DNA of 42,951 bases, taken from contig NZ_FMYB01000039.1 of assembly GCF_900104155.1 (NCBI RefSeq), positions 1 through 42,951 on the forward strand, in the 5' to 3' direction. The notes under the pieces are model-generated. The model did not search any database and was not told where the DNA came from. It was given only the letters and a program-made list of their open reading frames with translations. Below, in pieces: positions 18,305-26,682 of the stretch. The position numbers and the translations under genes are program-made. The DNA is from Butyrivibrio sp. INlla16 (lineage in GTDB: Bacteria; Bacillota; Clostridia; Lachnospirales; Lachnospiraceae). Each line of letters starts with the position of its first letter. The first letter of the stretch is position 1.

Positions 18305-19128
18305 CACAATTTACCGCCTGAAGTTGCTATACCCTCTATGAACTGTTTCTGGAAAATAATGTAGATCAGGATCATCGGCACACAGGAAATAAGAGCCGCC
18401 ATCATAAGTTCAGGGTATTTTTGTGAATATTGACCGTTCATCTTTGCGAGTGCACTTGCAAGTGTGGTTGCTCTGTTATCAGGACAAACTATCATAGGCC
18501 ACATAAGGTCCTTATATGCAAATACCGCAGTAAATATTCCAAGTGCTACCATTGCCGACTTTGTAAGCGGAGACATTATATATAAAAATGTCTGAGGAAT
18601 ATTACACCCATCAAGCCTTGCAGCTTCTTCTAGATCTCTCGGAAGCTGCATATAAGCCTGTCTTAACAGAAATGTTCCGAATGCAGATACAATTCCCGGA
18701 AAAACAAGTCCCATTACCGAGTTGGTTAAATGAAGTTTACTCACCATTACGTACTGGGGAATGATAAAAATCTGTACAGGTATCATCATCTGCAAAAGTA
18801 CCAGCGCAAACATAATATTTTTGCCCTTGAAATTAAGTCTCGCAAAAGCATAGCCGCTGAGGCTCGCTGTAACAACAGCAAAAAGAATACGAAGAGCAAC
18901 CATGGAAAGTGTATTGATATATAGCTTTACAAAATCCATAGCATATACTACGTTGTTAAAATTCTGAGTCTGCCATACCCTTGGAACAATTATAAAAGGA
19001 TCCACCTGCATTGTTTCCGCAGTAGTCTTGAAAGCTGTCAGAAACATCCACAAGAAGGGTACCAGCATGGTGATTGATACAATTGTCAGAACTAAATAAA
19101 TAGCTATATTTGTCAGTGTTCTTTTCAT
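18304..19128 (-). CDS. ABC sugar transporter permease (MalG type)
   Basis: 274 residues from the ATG at 19128, preceded by AAGGAGACAGC; the frame extends 15 codons further up without such a site. Six membrane helices. The cytoplasmic EAA loop reads EEAARLDGCNIPQTF and docks the ATPase. It belongs to the carbohydrate CUT1 class, paired with the permease gene 13 nt upstream. Confidence 0.9.
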   Translation of the reverse strand: MKRTLTNIAIYLVLTIVSITMLVPFLWMFLTAFKTTAETMQVDPFIIVPRVWQTQNFNNVVYAMDFVKLYINTLSMVALRILFAVVTASLSGYAFARLNFKGKNIMFALVLLQMMIPVQIFIIPQYVMVSKLHLTNSVMGLVFPGIVSAFGTFLLRQAYMQLPRDLEEAARLDGCNIPQTFLYIMSPLTKSAMVALGIFTAVFAYKDLMWPMIVCPDNRATTLASALAKMNGQYSQKYPELMMAALISCVPMILIYIIFQKQFIEGIATSGGKL

Positions 19129-19141
19129 TGCTGTCTCCTTC

Positions 19142-20029
19142 TTATTCGTAGTGAACCCATTTCTTCTGACCAATCAGCTGAATCACTGTAAGGACCAGTA
19201 TAACTGCCAGAAGGACAACTATAACGGTTGCACCATATCCCTTTTTACTCTGCTCGAAAGAATACTTGTAGAACAAAAATACAAGTGATTGCGTCTTTTT
19301 CCACGCAGGATTATTCAGATCGATCATCATATATATTAGGTCAAAGACCTGCATTGCCCCGATAATTCTTGTGACGAGTACAAAGAAAATCGTCGGAGAT
19401 ATAAGCGGAATCGTAATGTTTATAAGCTGCTGCCATCCATTTGCACCGTCAAGAGATGCCGCCTCGTAGTAGTCACTTGGAACCTCCTGCAACCCTGCAA
19501 GGAAAAGTACCATGCTGTATCCTATAACTGACCATATACCGATTGCAGCAATCGAATAAATTGCGATATTCGGGTCCGAAATCCAATTGACTTTTATATG
19601 GAATACATTATTTATAAGTCCAAAGTTGGAGTTGTAGAGCCACTTCCATACCATTGCTATCGCTGCCGGAGCAACTACCATGGGAAGGAAAAATATTGTT
19701 CTGAAGACATCTCTTCCCTTGAGCTTTTTATTTAGTAAAACCGCCAGCAAAAGAGCTATAACAAGTGATAGAGGAACTTCCACAATTGCATACTTTGCTG
19801 TATTCCATAAAGTCTGCCAGATTTCACTGTCTCCCAAGACCTTCTGGTAATTCGCAAGTCCGACAAATTTGTTGCCTTTTCCGAAATCTCCCGTTTTATA
19901 AAAACTCTGCTTTATAGTATCAATCATCGGATAGATATTCAGAATAAACAATCCAAGCATTGTAGGAAGAATAAATAACCATCCCCATATAAACTCACTT
20001 TTCTGTCTTGAAGTAAACTTCTTATTCAC
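19142..20029 (-). CDS. ABC sugar transporter permease (MalF type)
   Basis: 295 residues from a GTG at 20029 with GAGGAGAAAGCT immediately upstream; an in-frame ATG 12 codons earlier (20065) has no ribosome binding site. Six helices, an N-terminal positively charged 'NKKFTSRQKSEF', and EAA loop 'YEAASLDGANGWQQL'. It forms the channel with the MalG-type partner. A hairpin lies in the 119-nt gap that separates it from the binding-protein gene. Confidence 0.9.
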   Translation of the reverse strand: MNKKFTSRQKSEFIWGWLFILPTMLGLFILNIYPMIDTIKQSFYKTGDFGKGNKFVGLANYQKVLGDSEIWQTLWNTAKYAIVEVPLSLVIALLLAVLLNKKLKGRDVFRTIFFLPMVVAPAAIAMVWKWLYNSNFGLINNVFHIKVNWISDPNIAIYSIAAIGIWSVIGYSMVLFLAGLQEVPSDYYEAASLDGANGWQQLINITIPLISPTIFFVLVTRIIGAMQVFDLIYMMIDLNNPAWKKTQSLVFLFYKYSFEQSKKGYGATVIVVLLAVILVLTVIQLIGQKKWVHYE

Positions 20030-20084
20030 AGCTTTCTCCTCAAAATACGTTATTAGTAATACCATGGCTGTTACAAATAAAGAT

Positions 20085-20109
20085 GCGCCCGGGGCTTTTC
20101 CCCGAGCGC
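20085..20109 (-). terminator. GC-rich hairpin between binding-protein and permease genes
   Basis: Read leftward, GCGCTCGGGG, loop AAAAG, CCCCGGGCGC, a 10-bp stem with one G-U pair, then ATCTTTATTTG. Such intercistronic stems lower read-through or stabilise upstream mRNA so that the binding protein exceeds the permeases. Confidence 0.6.
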
Positions 20110-20148
20110 GCCCCTTTTTCTATCTCTCTTTAAGAGCTCAGATATACA

Positions 20149-21513
20149 TTACTCCTCTGCAAGATCTGCGTTCATCTCAGCAGCGATGTCCTTACATACT
20201 TCATCTACAGGCTTCTCTCCTGTCCATGCATCCTGAAGCTTCTCGATCATCATATCTTCCCAGGTAGTTGTATCTCTTGAATAAGGTCTGAATACGAGCT
20301 TAGCATCAAGCATCTTCATATGTCCGTTAAGATCGAATGCCGGTACGGAATTAACCCATGCATCGGATGTTCCTATGTATGCAGACATTGTTACGCCAAG
20401 TTCTGCCTGTTTGATCTGTGCTTCCTTGGAACCGAGGTACTCGATAAGTGACCATGCAGCATCAGGATTCTTTGTATTAGCTGCTGCTGCCCATCCAAGT
20501 CCGTTATAGATGGAAACGCGGTCATCAGGTGAATTTGTGTAAGGTAGAACTGCTACGTCACAGTTCTGTGATGTGTATTCGTTGTCACGATAACCTGCAA
20601 GCATCCAGGAACCGTTGATTGACATTGCAACCTTGTCTGCCTGAAGAAGCTCATTGGGAGCTGTCTCGGATACTGTTGCAAGATCAGGGCATGAACCCTC
20701 AGCTATCATATCCGTAAAGAGCTTGACTGCCTCTATAGTCTTGGGATCATCCATTCCTGAGGTCTTCTTATCATCACTGATTACATATCCGCCGTATGAA
20801 TAAATGGTATTGTAGTAACCCTCCTGGTTGTTACCCGGAGCAATTGCATATCCCCAGTGTTCATCATTTGTAAGCTTCTTTGCGTTTTCAGCAAAATCTG
20901 CCCAGGTCCAGGTGTCATCGGGATAAGGAACACCCATCTCATCAAAGATTGTCTTGTTATACCAAAGAGCAATTGTATCTATATCCTTCGGTACCGCATA
21001 CTGCTTTCCGTTTGACTGATAAAGCTTTACGATACCTTCGTAATAGTTAGCCATATCTATCTTATCGCTGGCTGCGATCTTGTCTGTAAGATCAAGAAGC
21101 TGATCATTCTCCATGTATTTCTGTGCTACGTTTGAGTGCATCCAGAATACATCAGGAAGTTCCCCTCCTGTAGCGCCTGCTTCAAGAAGTGTCCAATAAT
21201 TATTCCAGTCAACAACCTGTATAGTTGCTTTAACTCCTGACTGAGCACTCCAGTCATCTACAATCTCCTGAAGGCCGGGTCTTTGTCCTTCATCCCATAT
21301 GGTAATTGATAATTCACCCTCAACACTACTTCCGATACTTTCAGGCTCAGCTTCATCCTCGGTAGTATCTGCAGGAGCTTCTTCATTTGCTGCAGATGCT
21401 TCCTGCGTTGTTGCAGGTGCTTCTTCTGTTGTCGCAGGAGATGAACTTCCGCAACCCATCATTGAAACTACAGTAACAGCAGTTAGCAAAATAGCGAGTG
21501 CTTTCTTTTTCAT
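20149..21513 (-). CDS. ABC sugar-binding lipoprotein (extracellular)
   Basis: 454 residues. The lipoprotein signal ends 'VVSMMGC' (lipidated Cys21), followed by an acidic Ser/Thr/Glu/Ala-rich tether (22-62) and a type-1 solute-binding fold of about 390 residues with 'ITIWDEGQRPGLQEIVDDW', 'LPDVFWMHSN', 'YAVPKDIDTIALWYNK' and 'AMSINGSWMLAGYRD'. It captures an oligosaccharide at the cell surface for the two permeases. AGGAGG precedes the ATG. First gene of the operon. The ligand is unknown; the associated GH36 points to an alpha-galactoside. Confidence 0.92.
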   Translation of the reverse strand: MKKKALAILLTAVTVVSMMGCGSSSPATTEEAPATTQEASAANEEAPADTTEDEAEPESIGSSVEGELSITIWDEGQRPGLQEIVDDWSAQSGVKATIQVVDWNNYWTLLEAGATGGELPDVFWMHSNVAQKYMENDQLLDLTDKIAASDKIDMANYYEGIVKLYQSNGKQYAVPKDIDTIALWYNKTIFDEMGVPYPDDTWTWADFAENAKKLTNDEHWGYAIAPGNNQEGYYNTIYSYGGYVISDDKKTSGMDDPKTIEAVKLFTDMIAEGSCPDLATVSETAPNELLQADKVAMSINGSWMLAGYRDNEYTSQNCDVAVLPYTNSPDDRVSIYNGLGWAAAANTKNPDAAWSLIEYLGSKEAQIKQAELGVTMSAYIGTSDAWVNSVPAFDLNGHMKMLDAKLVFRPYSRDTTTWEDMMIEKLQDAWTGEKPVDEVCKDIAAEMNADLAEE

Positions 21514-21557
21514 TACTTTTTTCCTCCTAATACAATAGTTTTAATCTGCCAATACCT

Positions 21558-21586
21558 TAAATAGCCTTCTCCTGATTGCAATTCAA
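21558..21586 (-). promoter_or_regulatory. Promoter of the sugar-transport operon
   Basis: On the minus strand TTGAAT (21586-21581), a 17-nt spacer and TATTTA (21563-21558), about 45 nt before the binding-protein ATG. Confidence 0.5.
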
Positions 21587-21629
21587 TCATAAACAATAAG
21601 GCATTTAATGTGGATGTTCTTTTGTGCAG

Positions 21630-21648
21630 TTTTGATGTCATTTTGTGA
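21630..21648. promoter_or_regulatory. TTTTGATGTCA element upstream of the transport operon
   Basis: TTTTGATGTCATTTTGTGA, about 44 nt upstream of the operon's -35 box. It shares its first 11 bases, and 15 of 19 overall, with 23968-23986. The position suits activator binding by the neighbouring AraC protein. Confidence 0.45.
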
Positions 21649-21659
21649 TATCGATTTAC

Positions 21660-23861
21660 TCATACTGCTTCAATAACGCTTACAAAGGATGAATAGTCCT
21701 CTGAAATTGTAAAACCTTTGTTATAGAACTCTGAAAGTGTTATACCCATATTCATTAGTTCATCGCCGTAATATTCTCTGTCTTCCATCTTGTAAAGGGT
21801 TTCTTCATCAAGTCCTGCAAGTCTGAGAAATCCCGGGAGAGTATTGACATTGGATTTCATACAGTAGAACCCTACGATGGCTTTTTTCTTATCCTTTGAT
21901 ACCACCATCCATGCTGTCTGATCTGTCTCAAAGGGCGATCTGAGTCTGTAAAAGTCGCCAAACTGGATAAGTTCTCTGTATTTTTTCATAAACTCAATCT
22001 GTTCTTTGACCTCTTCGAAATCCTTGGAACTTATCTCGTTAAGATCAAGTTCATATCCGTAGGTACCAAAATATGCAACATTTGCCCTTGTCGCTATGGA
22101 AGTACTCCTCCCTGTCTGCTGATTCGGGACATTCGATACATGGGAGCCTATCGAAACTATCGGATATCCATAAGATGAACCATACTGGATCCGAAGTCTG
22201 TCTATAGCATCTGTATTATCAGAGCACCATGCCTGCGGCGCATAATAGAGCATACCCGCATCAAATCTGTTTCCGCCGGATGAACAGGATTCAAACAATA
22301 TGTCAGGAAATGTCTCTATCAGCCTAGTATAAAGACTGTATACTCCTAAAACATATTTGTGATAGATCATTCCCTGTTTTTCCGGTGGACTGTCCATGCT
22401 AAACACTTCCGTTAACGGCCGGTTCATATCCCACTTAATATAGCTTATGGATGCTCCGCTTATTACCTTGTAAAGCATGTTGTATATGTAATCAACTACC
22501 TCTTTTCTTGAAAAATCCAGCACAAGCTGATGTCTTCCAAGTGAGGGCTTTCTTCCCGGTACGGCAAGCACCCACTCAGGATGTCTTCTGTACAGATTGC
22601 TGTTTGGATTTACCATCTCCGGTTCGATCCAAAAGCCGAAATCAAGTCCCATAGCATTGATTTTTCTGGAAAGTCCTGCCATCCCCTGGGGAAGCTTTTT
22701 GGGATTCTCTACCCAGTCTCCGAGACCTGCAAAATCGTCGTCTCTTTCTCCGAACCAACCATCATCTAACACGAATAACTCAACACCTGCCTGCTTTGCT
22801 TTGGAAGCGATATTCAGAATACTTTCCTCCGTGAAGTCCATATAGGTTGCTTCCCAGTTGTTATTCAGGATAGGACGCGGCCTGTTTTTCCATTTTCCTC
22901 TTACCAGATTGTTGTTATAAAGTCTGTGATATGTCCTGCTTAAATCATTAAGGCCTAGATCCGTATGTGCTATAACAACTTCGGGAGTTACAAAGCTTTC
23001 TTCGCTTTCAAGTATCCATGTGAATCTCTCGGGATTTATACCCATTACAATTCTGAGTCTCCCGTATGTGCTGCCTTCAGCTGCCGCAATAAAATTTCCG
23101 CTGTAAACAAATGAAAATCCAAAAGCTTCTCCCGAAAAATCGTCGGTCTTAGGCCTTTTCATGATTACAAAAGGATTAAAATTGGCGCTGGAAGTCCCTC
23201 TTTTGGATTCGACAGCTGTTATTCCGTTTGTCAGTTTTCTGACCTCAGGTATTCTCTCTCTTGCCCACGCACCGGTGAACTGCATCATCTCGTAGTTCTG
23301 GTCGGGAAGGTCCAAGCAGCAGGAAAGTGCTTTTGTCAGCTTGACCGTATCTTTTCCTTCGTTTCTAAATTCCGCATGTCTTGCTACAACCGGATAGTTA
23401 TCAAAAATAGTATAGAAGAGCGTAAGTACAATTTTGGCCTGCTCGTCCTCAAGAAGTACCTCAAGAGTCATGGCTTCCTTTTCCTCATTGGCATATGTTG
23501 CGGGAAGTCCTGTTAACTCTTTTTTACCTTTGTAAATGCTGTGGCTCTTGTATACAAAAGAACTGATTCTTGATCCGTTTTCGGTCTCTACCTCAAAGGC
23601 AGGCATTCCGAAATCTGTTGTTCCGAAGGATGGATACTCCTGACGGTTAAGTTCCATCGAATAGCTCTCTGTATCAGCATCCACCGCAATATTGGGCATT
23701 CCCATCTGAAAAATTACATATGAGAAATTATCCCTGTCATGAATCCTTTTTCCGAAATAAATGTTGGTAAGTTCCCCGGATGGGGCAACGGCAATGATAT
23801 AGCTGATTCTGTCGTTATACAAATGAAAATGCCCGGATGATTTATTACAAATAATATTCAT
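21660..23861 (-). CDS. Alpha-galactosidase, GH36
   Basis: 733 residues, the usual length for the tetrameric bacterial GH36 enzymes that release galactose from melibiose, raffinose-family sugars and galactomannan fragments. It has an N-terminal beta-supersandwich (about 1-325), a catalytic barrel and a C-terminal beta-domain. Nucleophile Asp478 in 'YIKWDMNR' and acid/base Asp548 in 'CSDNTDAIDRLR', together with 'FVLDDGWFG', 'WIEPEMVNP' and 'FESCSSGGNRFD', are canonical. No signal peptide, so it is cytoplasmic. GAAAGG precedes the ATG. It is divergent from the AraC regulator and 146 nt upstream of the transport operon on the same strand. Confidence 0.95.
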   Translation of the reverse strand: MNIICNKSSGHFHLYNDRISYIIAVAPSGELTNIYFGKRIHDRDNFSYVIFQMGMPNIAVDADTESYSMELNRQEYPSFGTTDFGMPAFEVETENGSRISSFVYKSHSIYKGKKELTGLPATYANEEKEAMTLEVLLEDEQAKIVLTLFYTIFDNYPVVARHAEFRNEGKDTVKLTKALSCCLDLPDQNYEMMQFTGAWARERIPEVRKLTNGITAVESKRGTSSANFNPFVIMKRPKTDDFSGEAFGFSFVYSGNFIAAAEGSTYGRLRIVMGINPERFTWILESEESFVTPEVVIAHTDLGLNDLSRTYHRLYNNNLVRGKWKNRPRPILNNNWEATYMDFTEESILNIASKAKQAGVELFVLDDGWFGERDDDFAGLGDWVENPKKLPQGMAGLSRKINAMGLDFGFWIEPEMVNPNSNLYRRHPEWVLAVPGRKPSLGRHQLVLDFSRKEVVDYIYNMLYKVISGASISYIKWDMNRPLTEVFSMDSPPEKQGMIYHKYVLGVYSLYTRLIETFPDILFESCSSGGNRFDAGMLYYAPQAWCSDNTDAIDRLRIQYGSSYGYPIVSIGSHVSNVPNQQTGRSTSIATRANVAYFGTYGYELDLNEISSKDFEEVKEQIEFMKKYRELIQFGDFYRLRSPFETDQTAWMVVSKDKKKAIVGFYCMKSNVNTLPGFLRLAGLDEETLYKMEDREYYGDELMNMGITLSEFYNKGFTISEDYSSFVSVIEAV

Positions 23862-23967
23862 TCGTAAAGCCTTTCTTTAAGTCAGTTGATAAACTACATC
23901 CGCAATCAGATAAAGACACCTTTAGTTTATTATCGATGTTCAAAAAAACTAATGGCATTTTTTGATT

Positions 23968-23988
23968 TTTTGATGTCAAAATTTGACT
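23968..23988. promoter_or_regulatory. Operator candidate in the alpha-galactosidase/AraC divergent region
   Basis: TTTTGATGTCA (23968-23978) runs into the palindrome GTCAAA-A-TTTGAC (23975-23987). TTGACT at 23983-23988 may also act as a -35 for the regulator, and a further TTTTGACA lies at 24013-24020. It repeats the element upstream of the transport operon. Confidence 0.45.
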
Positions 23989-24033
23989 TTTACTATATAC
24001 TTTTAAGTAACATTTTGACATGGGAGGAATGGT

Positions 24034-24921
24034 ATGGCTGAAGAGCTTGTTGGATGTGATTTTTGTAAATTCGTTAACTATGAAGATTCAGATGATTTCT
24101 ACCTTTATGAGATGGGTACCAACAAGTGTGAGCCCTTATATTCTTACGAACATCTCGTAAAAAACCGCATTATTATCCATTTTGTACTAAACGGCAAAGG
24201 AATAATAAGGCTTGGCGGAAAACAATACGATGTTGGCCCTCATCAGATTTTTCTTATTCCTCAGGATACCAGAACATTTTATCAAGCTGATAAAGATGAT
24301 CCCTGGGAATACATTTGGTTCCATATCGGTGGTCCGAAAATTCCGCAAATTCTAAAAGAAGCCGGACTAAATGCATCTCACCCGGTATATACTCCCATAG
24401 CATGCGCAGACAAGATTGAAGCTCTTGCAAAAGATATGCTGGATAACTATGCAAGGCAGTATTATTGCGTAGGTACACTCTATAAAATATGTGATTATAT
24501 GATCGAGAATTCGCAAAATAAGCCGGAGGATAATTATGAAAACTCGCTTCTTTATGTTAAGAACGTAATTTCATATATTCAGCTTAAGTATTCCGAACAT
24601 GTGAAGATTGAGAACATTGCTATCTCCCTTGGTCTGAACAGAAGTTATCTCACAAGATTATTCAAGGAAGCAACCGGCTACTCTCTTCAGGAATATCTGT
24701 TGACCTACAGAATGAAGATGGCAATAAGACTTTTATCCGAAAGCAGACTTAGCATATCTGAAATTGCAGAAGCTGTCGGCTACACCGATACCTTTACTTT
24801 TTCCAAGGCTTTTAAAAGGCATTTTCATAAGTCTCCTTCTTCCTGCAAAGGAATTGATTACAGCATAGCTACCGGTATGCTTGGACGTGCCCGTGCTAAT
24901 ATTTTGAAAAAGAATTCCTGA
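24034..24921 (+). CDS. AraC-family regulator of the alpha-galactoside locus
   Basis: 295 residues. The N-terminal cupin domain (about 30-110) has 'HFVLNGKGIIRLGGKQYDVGPHQIFLIPQ', and 'PWEYIWFHIGG' is a signature of the MsmR/RafR-like sugar-responsive branch. The C-terminal double helix-turn-helix includes 'KIENIAISLGLNRSYLTRLFKE' and 'SISEIAEAVGYTDTFTFSKAFKRH'. GGGAGGAATGGT precedes the ATG. It is divergent from GH36 and the likely activator of both GH36 and the transport operon through the repeated TTTTGATGTCA element. Confidence 0.88.
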   Translation: MAEELVGCDFCKFVNYEDSDDFYLYEMGTNKCEPLYSYEHLVKNRIIIHFVLNGKGIIRLGGKQYDVGPHQIFLIPQDTRTFYQADKDDPWEYIWFHIGGPKIPQILKEAGLNASHPVYTPIACADKIEALAKDMLDNYARQYYCVGTLYKICDYMIENSQNKPEDNYENSLLYVKNVISYIQLKYSEHVKIENIAISLGLNRSYLTRLFKEATGYSLQEYLLTYRMKMAIRLLSESRLSISEIAEAVGYTDTFTFSKAFKRHFHKSPSSCKGIDYSIATGMLGRARANILKKNS

Positions 24922-24964
24922 ATAATCCGAAAAATAACAAATTTTCAATATGAAAGTACATAAA

Positions 24965-25002
24965 AAGAGAGAATCAACGTAGACTGACATTGATTCTCTC
25001 TT
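24965..25002. terminator. Bidirectional terminator between AraC regulator and reverse rubrerythrin
   Basis: AAGAGAGAATCAA (24965-24977) and TTGATTCTCTCTT (24990-25002) form a perfect 13-bp stem with a 12-nt loop. ATAATTTTTCC follows on the plus side, and there is an A-run on the left for the minus side. Confidence 0.8.
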
Positions 25003-25033
25003 ATAATTTTTCCTATAAATTCCTAATTTTATC

Positions 25034-25573
25034 TTACTTAAAATATCTGTCAAGAAGTCCCTTGAACGCTTTTCCGTGTCTCGCCTCATCGCGCGCCATT
25101 TCATGTACGGTGTCGTGGATAGCGTCAAGATCAAGCGCCTTGGCACGCTTAGCAAGATCTACCTTCCCTGCTGTTGCGCCGTTTTCTGCATCAACTCTCA
25201 TCTCAAGATTCTTCTTTGTTGAATCTGTAAGAACCTCTCCCAGGAGCTCTGCAAACTTAGCAGCATGCTCTGCCTCTTCCCAGGCAGCCTTAGCATAGTA
25301 ATCGCCTACCTCAGGATAACCCTCTCTGTAAGCCTGACGACTCATTGCAAGATACATACCAACCTCTGAACACTCGGCGTTAAAGTTTGAACGAAGATCC
25401 TCCATAATATCTTCCGGAGCACCCTTAGCAACTCCTACAACATGCTCAGCTGCCCATGTTAACTCGCCTTCCTGCTTTGTGAACTTGTCAGCAGGTGCAT
25501 GACATATAGGACATTCTGCCGGGGGCTGATCTCCTTCGTGAACATAACCGCATACTGCACATACCCATTTCAT
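25034..25573 (-). CDS. Reverse rubrerythrin (NADH peroxidase type)
   Basis: 179 residues from the ATG at 25573, which has AAGGAG 11 nt upstream; a nine-codon extension is less likely. Domain order is reversed compared with classical rubrerythrin: the rubredoxin-like [Fe(SCys)4] domain comes first (Cys5, Cys8, Cys21, Cys24), then the ferritin-like diiron four-helix bundle with '[12 protein letters not shown]', '[10 protein letters not shown]' and '[11 protein letters not shown]' ligands. Such proteins reduce hydrogen peroxide, and sometimes oxygen, in anaerobes. The gene is monocistronic. Confidence 0.92.
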   Translation of the reverse strand: MKWVCAVCGYVHEGDQPPAECPICHAPADKFTKQEGELTWAAEHVVGVAKGAPEDIMEDLRSNFNAECSEVGMYLAMSRQAYREGYPEVGDYYAKAAWEEAEHAAKFAELLGEVLTDSTKKNLEMRVDAENGATAGKVDLAKRAKALDLDAIHDTVHEMARDEARHGKAFKGLLDRYFK

Positions 25574-25596
25574 ACTATATAATCTCCTTTCTTTTC

Positions 25597-25636
25597 GCAT
25601 AAGATATTCAATTCTTATGCCTAATTAACTTAGTTA
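25597..25636. promoter_or_regulatory. Inverted repeats upstream of reverse rubrerythrin
   Basis: GCATAAG (25597-25603) and CTTATGC (25614-25620) are perfect inverted arms around 10 nt; TAACT-T-AGTTA at 25626-25636 is a second palindrome. They could be redox-regulator sites or a leader hairpin. They do not match the PerR consensus TTATAATNATTATAA that I know. Confidence 0.3.
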
Positions 25637-25821
25637 TCATGAAAAATTCATCCTTACTGATATTTAGTATAACAAATAAATCCTATACATTTTATCGTTT
25701 ATAAAATTTTAATAAATACAGAAATATATTATTGTTATTTAATAATGTAATTACTGTTTTTGCGATATACTATAGATGGTTAATTATGTTAGTCTCACGT
25801 CTACAGGAATGGAGATCGACT

Positions 25822-26679
25822 ATGTCATTATTAGAAGAAAGAATTAAAAGTGTTTATGCAAATCTTACGCGAGAAGAGCGAAAAGCAGCCGATTACTGTT
25901 TAAAAAATGATTCAAGTATATATAACAATACCGTTGCCGAGCTTGCAGAAGCTTCAGGTACAACACAGGCAACCTGGAGCAGATTTTCCAAATCCCTTGG
26001 ATATTCAGGTCTTAAAGGTCTGAAAAGAGAAATTTTCTCAGATGCCAAAAAAGCTGAAAAAGCAGGACCTCATATTGAATTCAAGGATATCAACCAGTAT
26101 ACCTCCATGCAGGCAATTGCTGATAATATCTGTGCTACAAGCTCTCAGGCTATTCAGACAACCTACAGGCTGTTTGATACCCAGTCCTTTGAAGGAGCTG
26201 TAAATGCCATAGTCGGTGCAAGAATGATCAGAATATTCGGAGTTGGAAGCAGTTCTCTTGCAGCCTCCGATCTTTTCACCAAATTCCAGAGGCTATCCTA
26301 CAATGTGACATACAACGAAGATTATCATAACAGTCTTATGAACGCAGCACAGCTCCAGGAAGATGATGTCGCTATCTTCTTTTGCGATTCCGGAAAAAGT
26401 GATGCGATCATGCAGCTTCTGAAAATTGCGAATGACAAACATTCCGAGACTGTTGCCATCACAAAGCTCGGCAACAGCCCTTTGGCTCAGGGATGCAATC
26501 ATGTACTCTTTACAACATCACCTGAAATCGATAAAAAAAGTGGTGTCACAAGCTCAAGATTTGCTCAGCTTTTCCTTGTTGATACTCTGTATACGGCAGT
26601 TGCTAACAAGGATTTTGCCAATATAAGACAGCATCTGCAAGATTCCTACGATCTGTTCCATGATATGGGATCTTACTAA
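25822..26679 (+). CDS. RpiR-family sugar-phosphate-sensing regulator
   Basis: 285 residues from the ATG at 25822, preceded by GGAG at 7 nt; the frame is open for 30 further codons upstream without a site. The N-terminal HTH_6 domain (about 1-77) contains 'TVAELAEASGTTQATWSRFSKSLGYSGLKGLKRE'. A C-terminal SIS domain (about 115-250) with 'FGVGSSSLAASDL' and 'FFCDSGKSDAIM' binds a phosphosugar. It is not beside an obvious catabolic target. Its stop is 3 nt from the stop of the convergent lipoprotein gene. Confidence 0.87.
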   Translation: MSLLEERIKSVYANLTREERKAADYCLKNDSSIYNNTVAELAEASGTTQATWSRFSKSLGYSGLKGLKREIFSDAKKAEKAGPHIEFKDINQYTSMQAIADNICATSSQAIQTTYRLFDTQSFEGAVNAIVGARMIRIFGVGSSSLAASDLFTKFQRLSYNVTYNEDYHNSLMNAAQLQEDDVAIFFCDSGKSDAIMQLLKIANDKHSETVAITKLGNSPLAQGCNHVLFTTSPEIDKKSGVTSSRFAQLFLVDTLYTAVANKDFANIRQHLQDSYDLFHDMGSY

Positions 26680-26682
26680 TAC

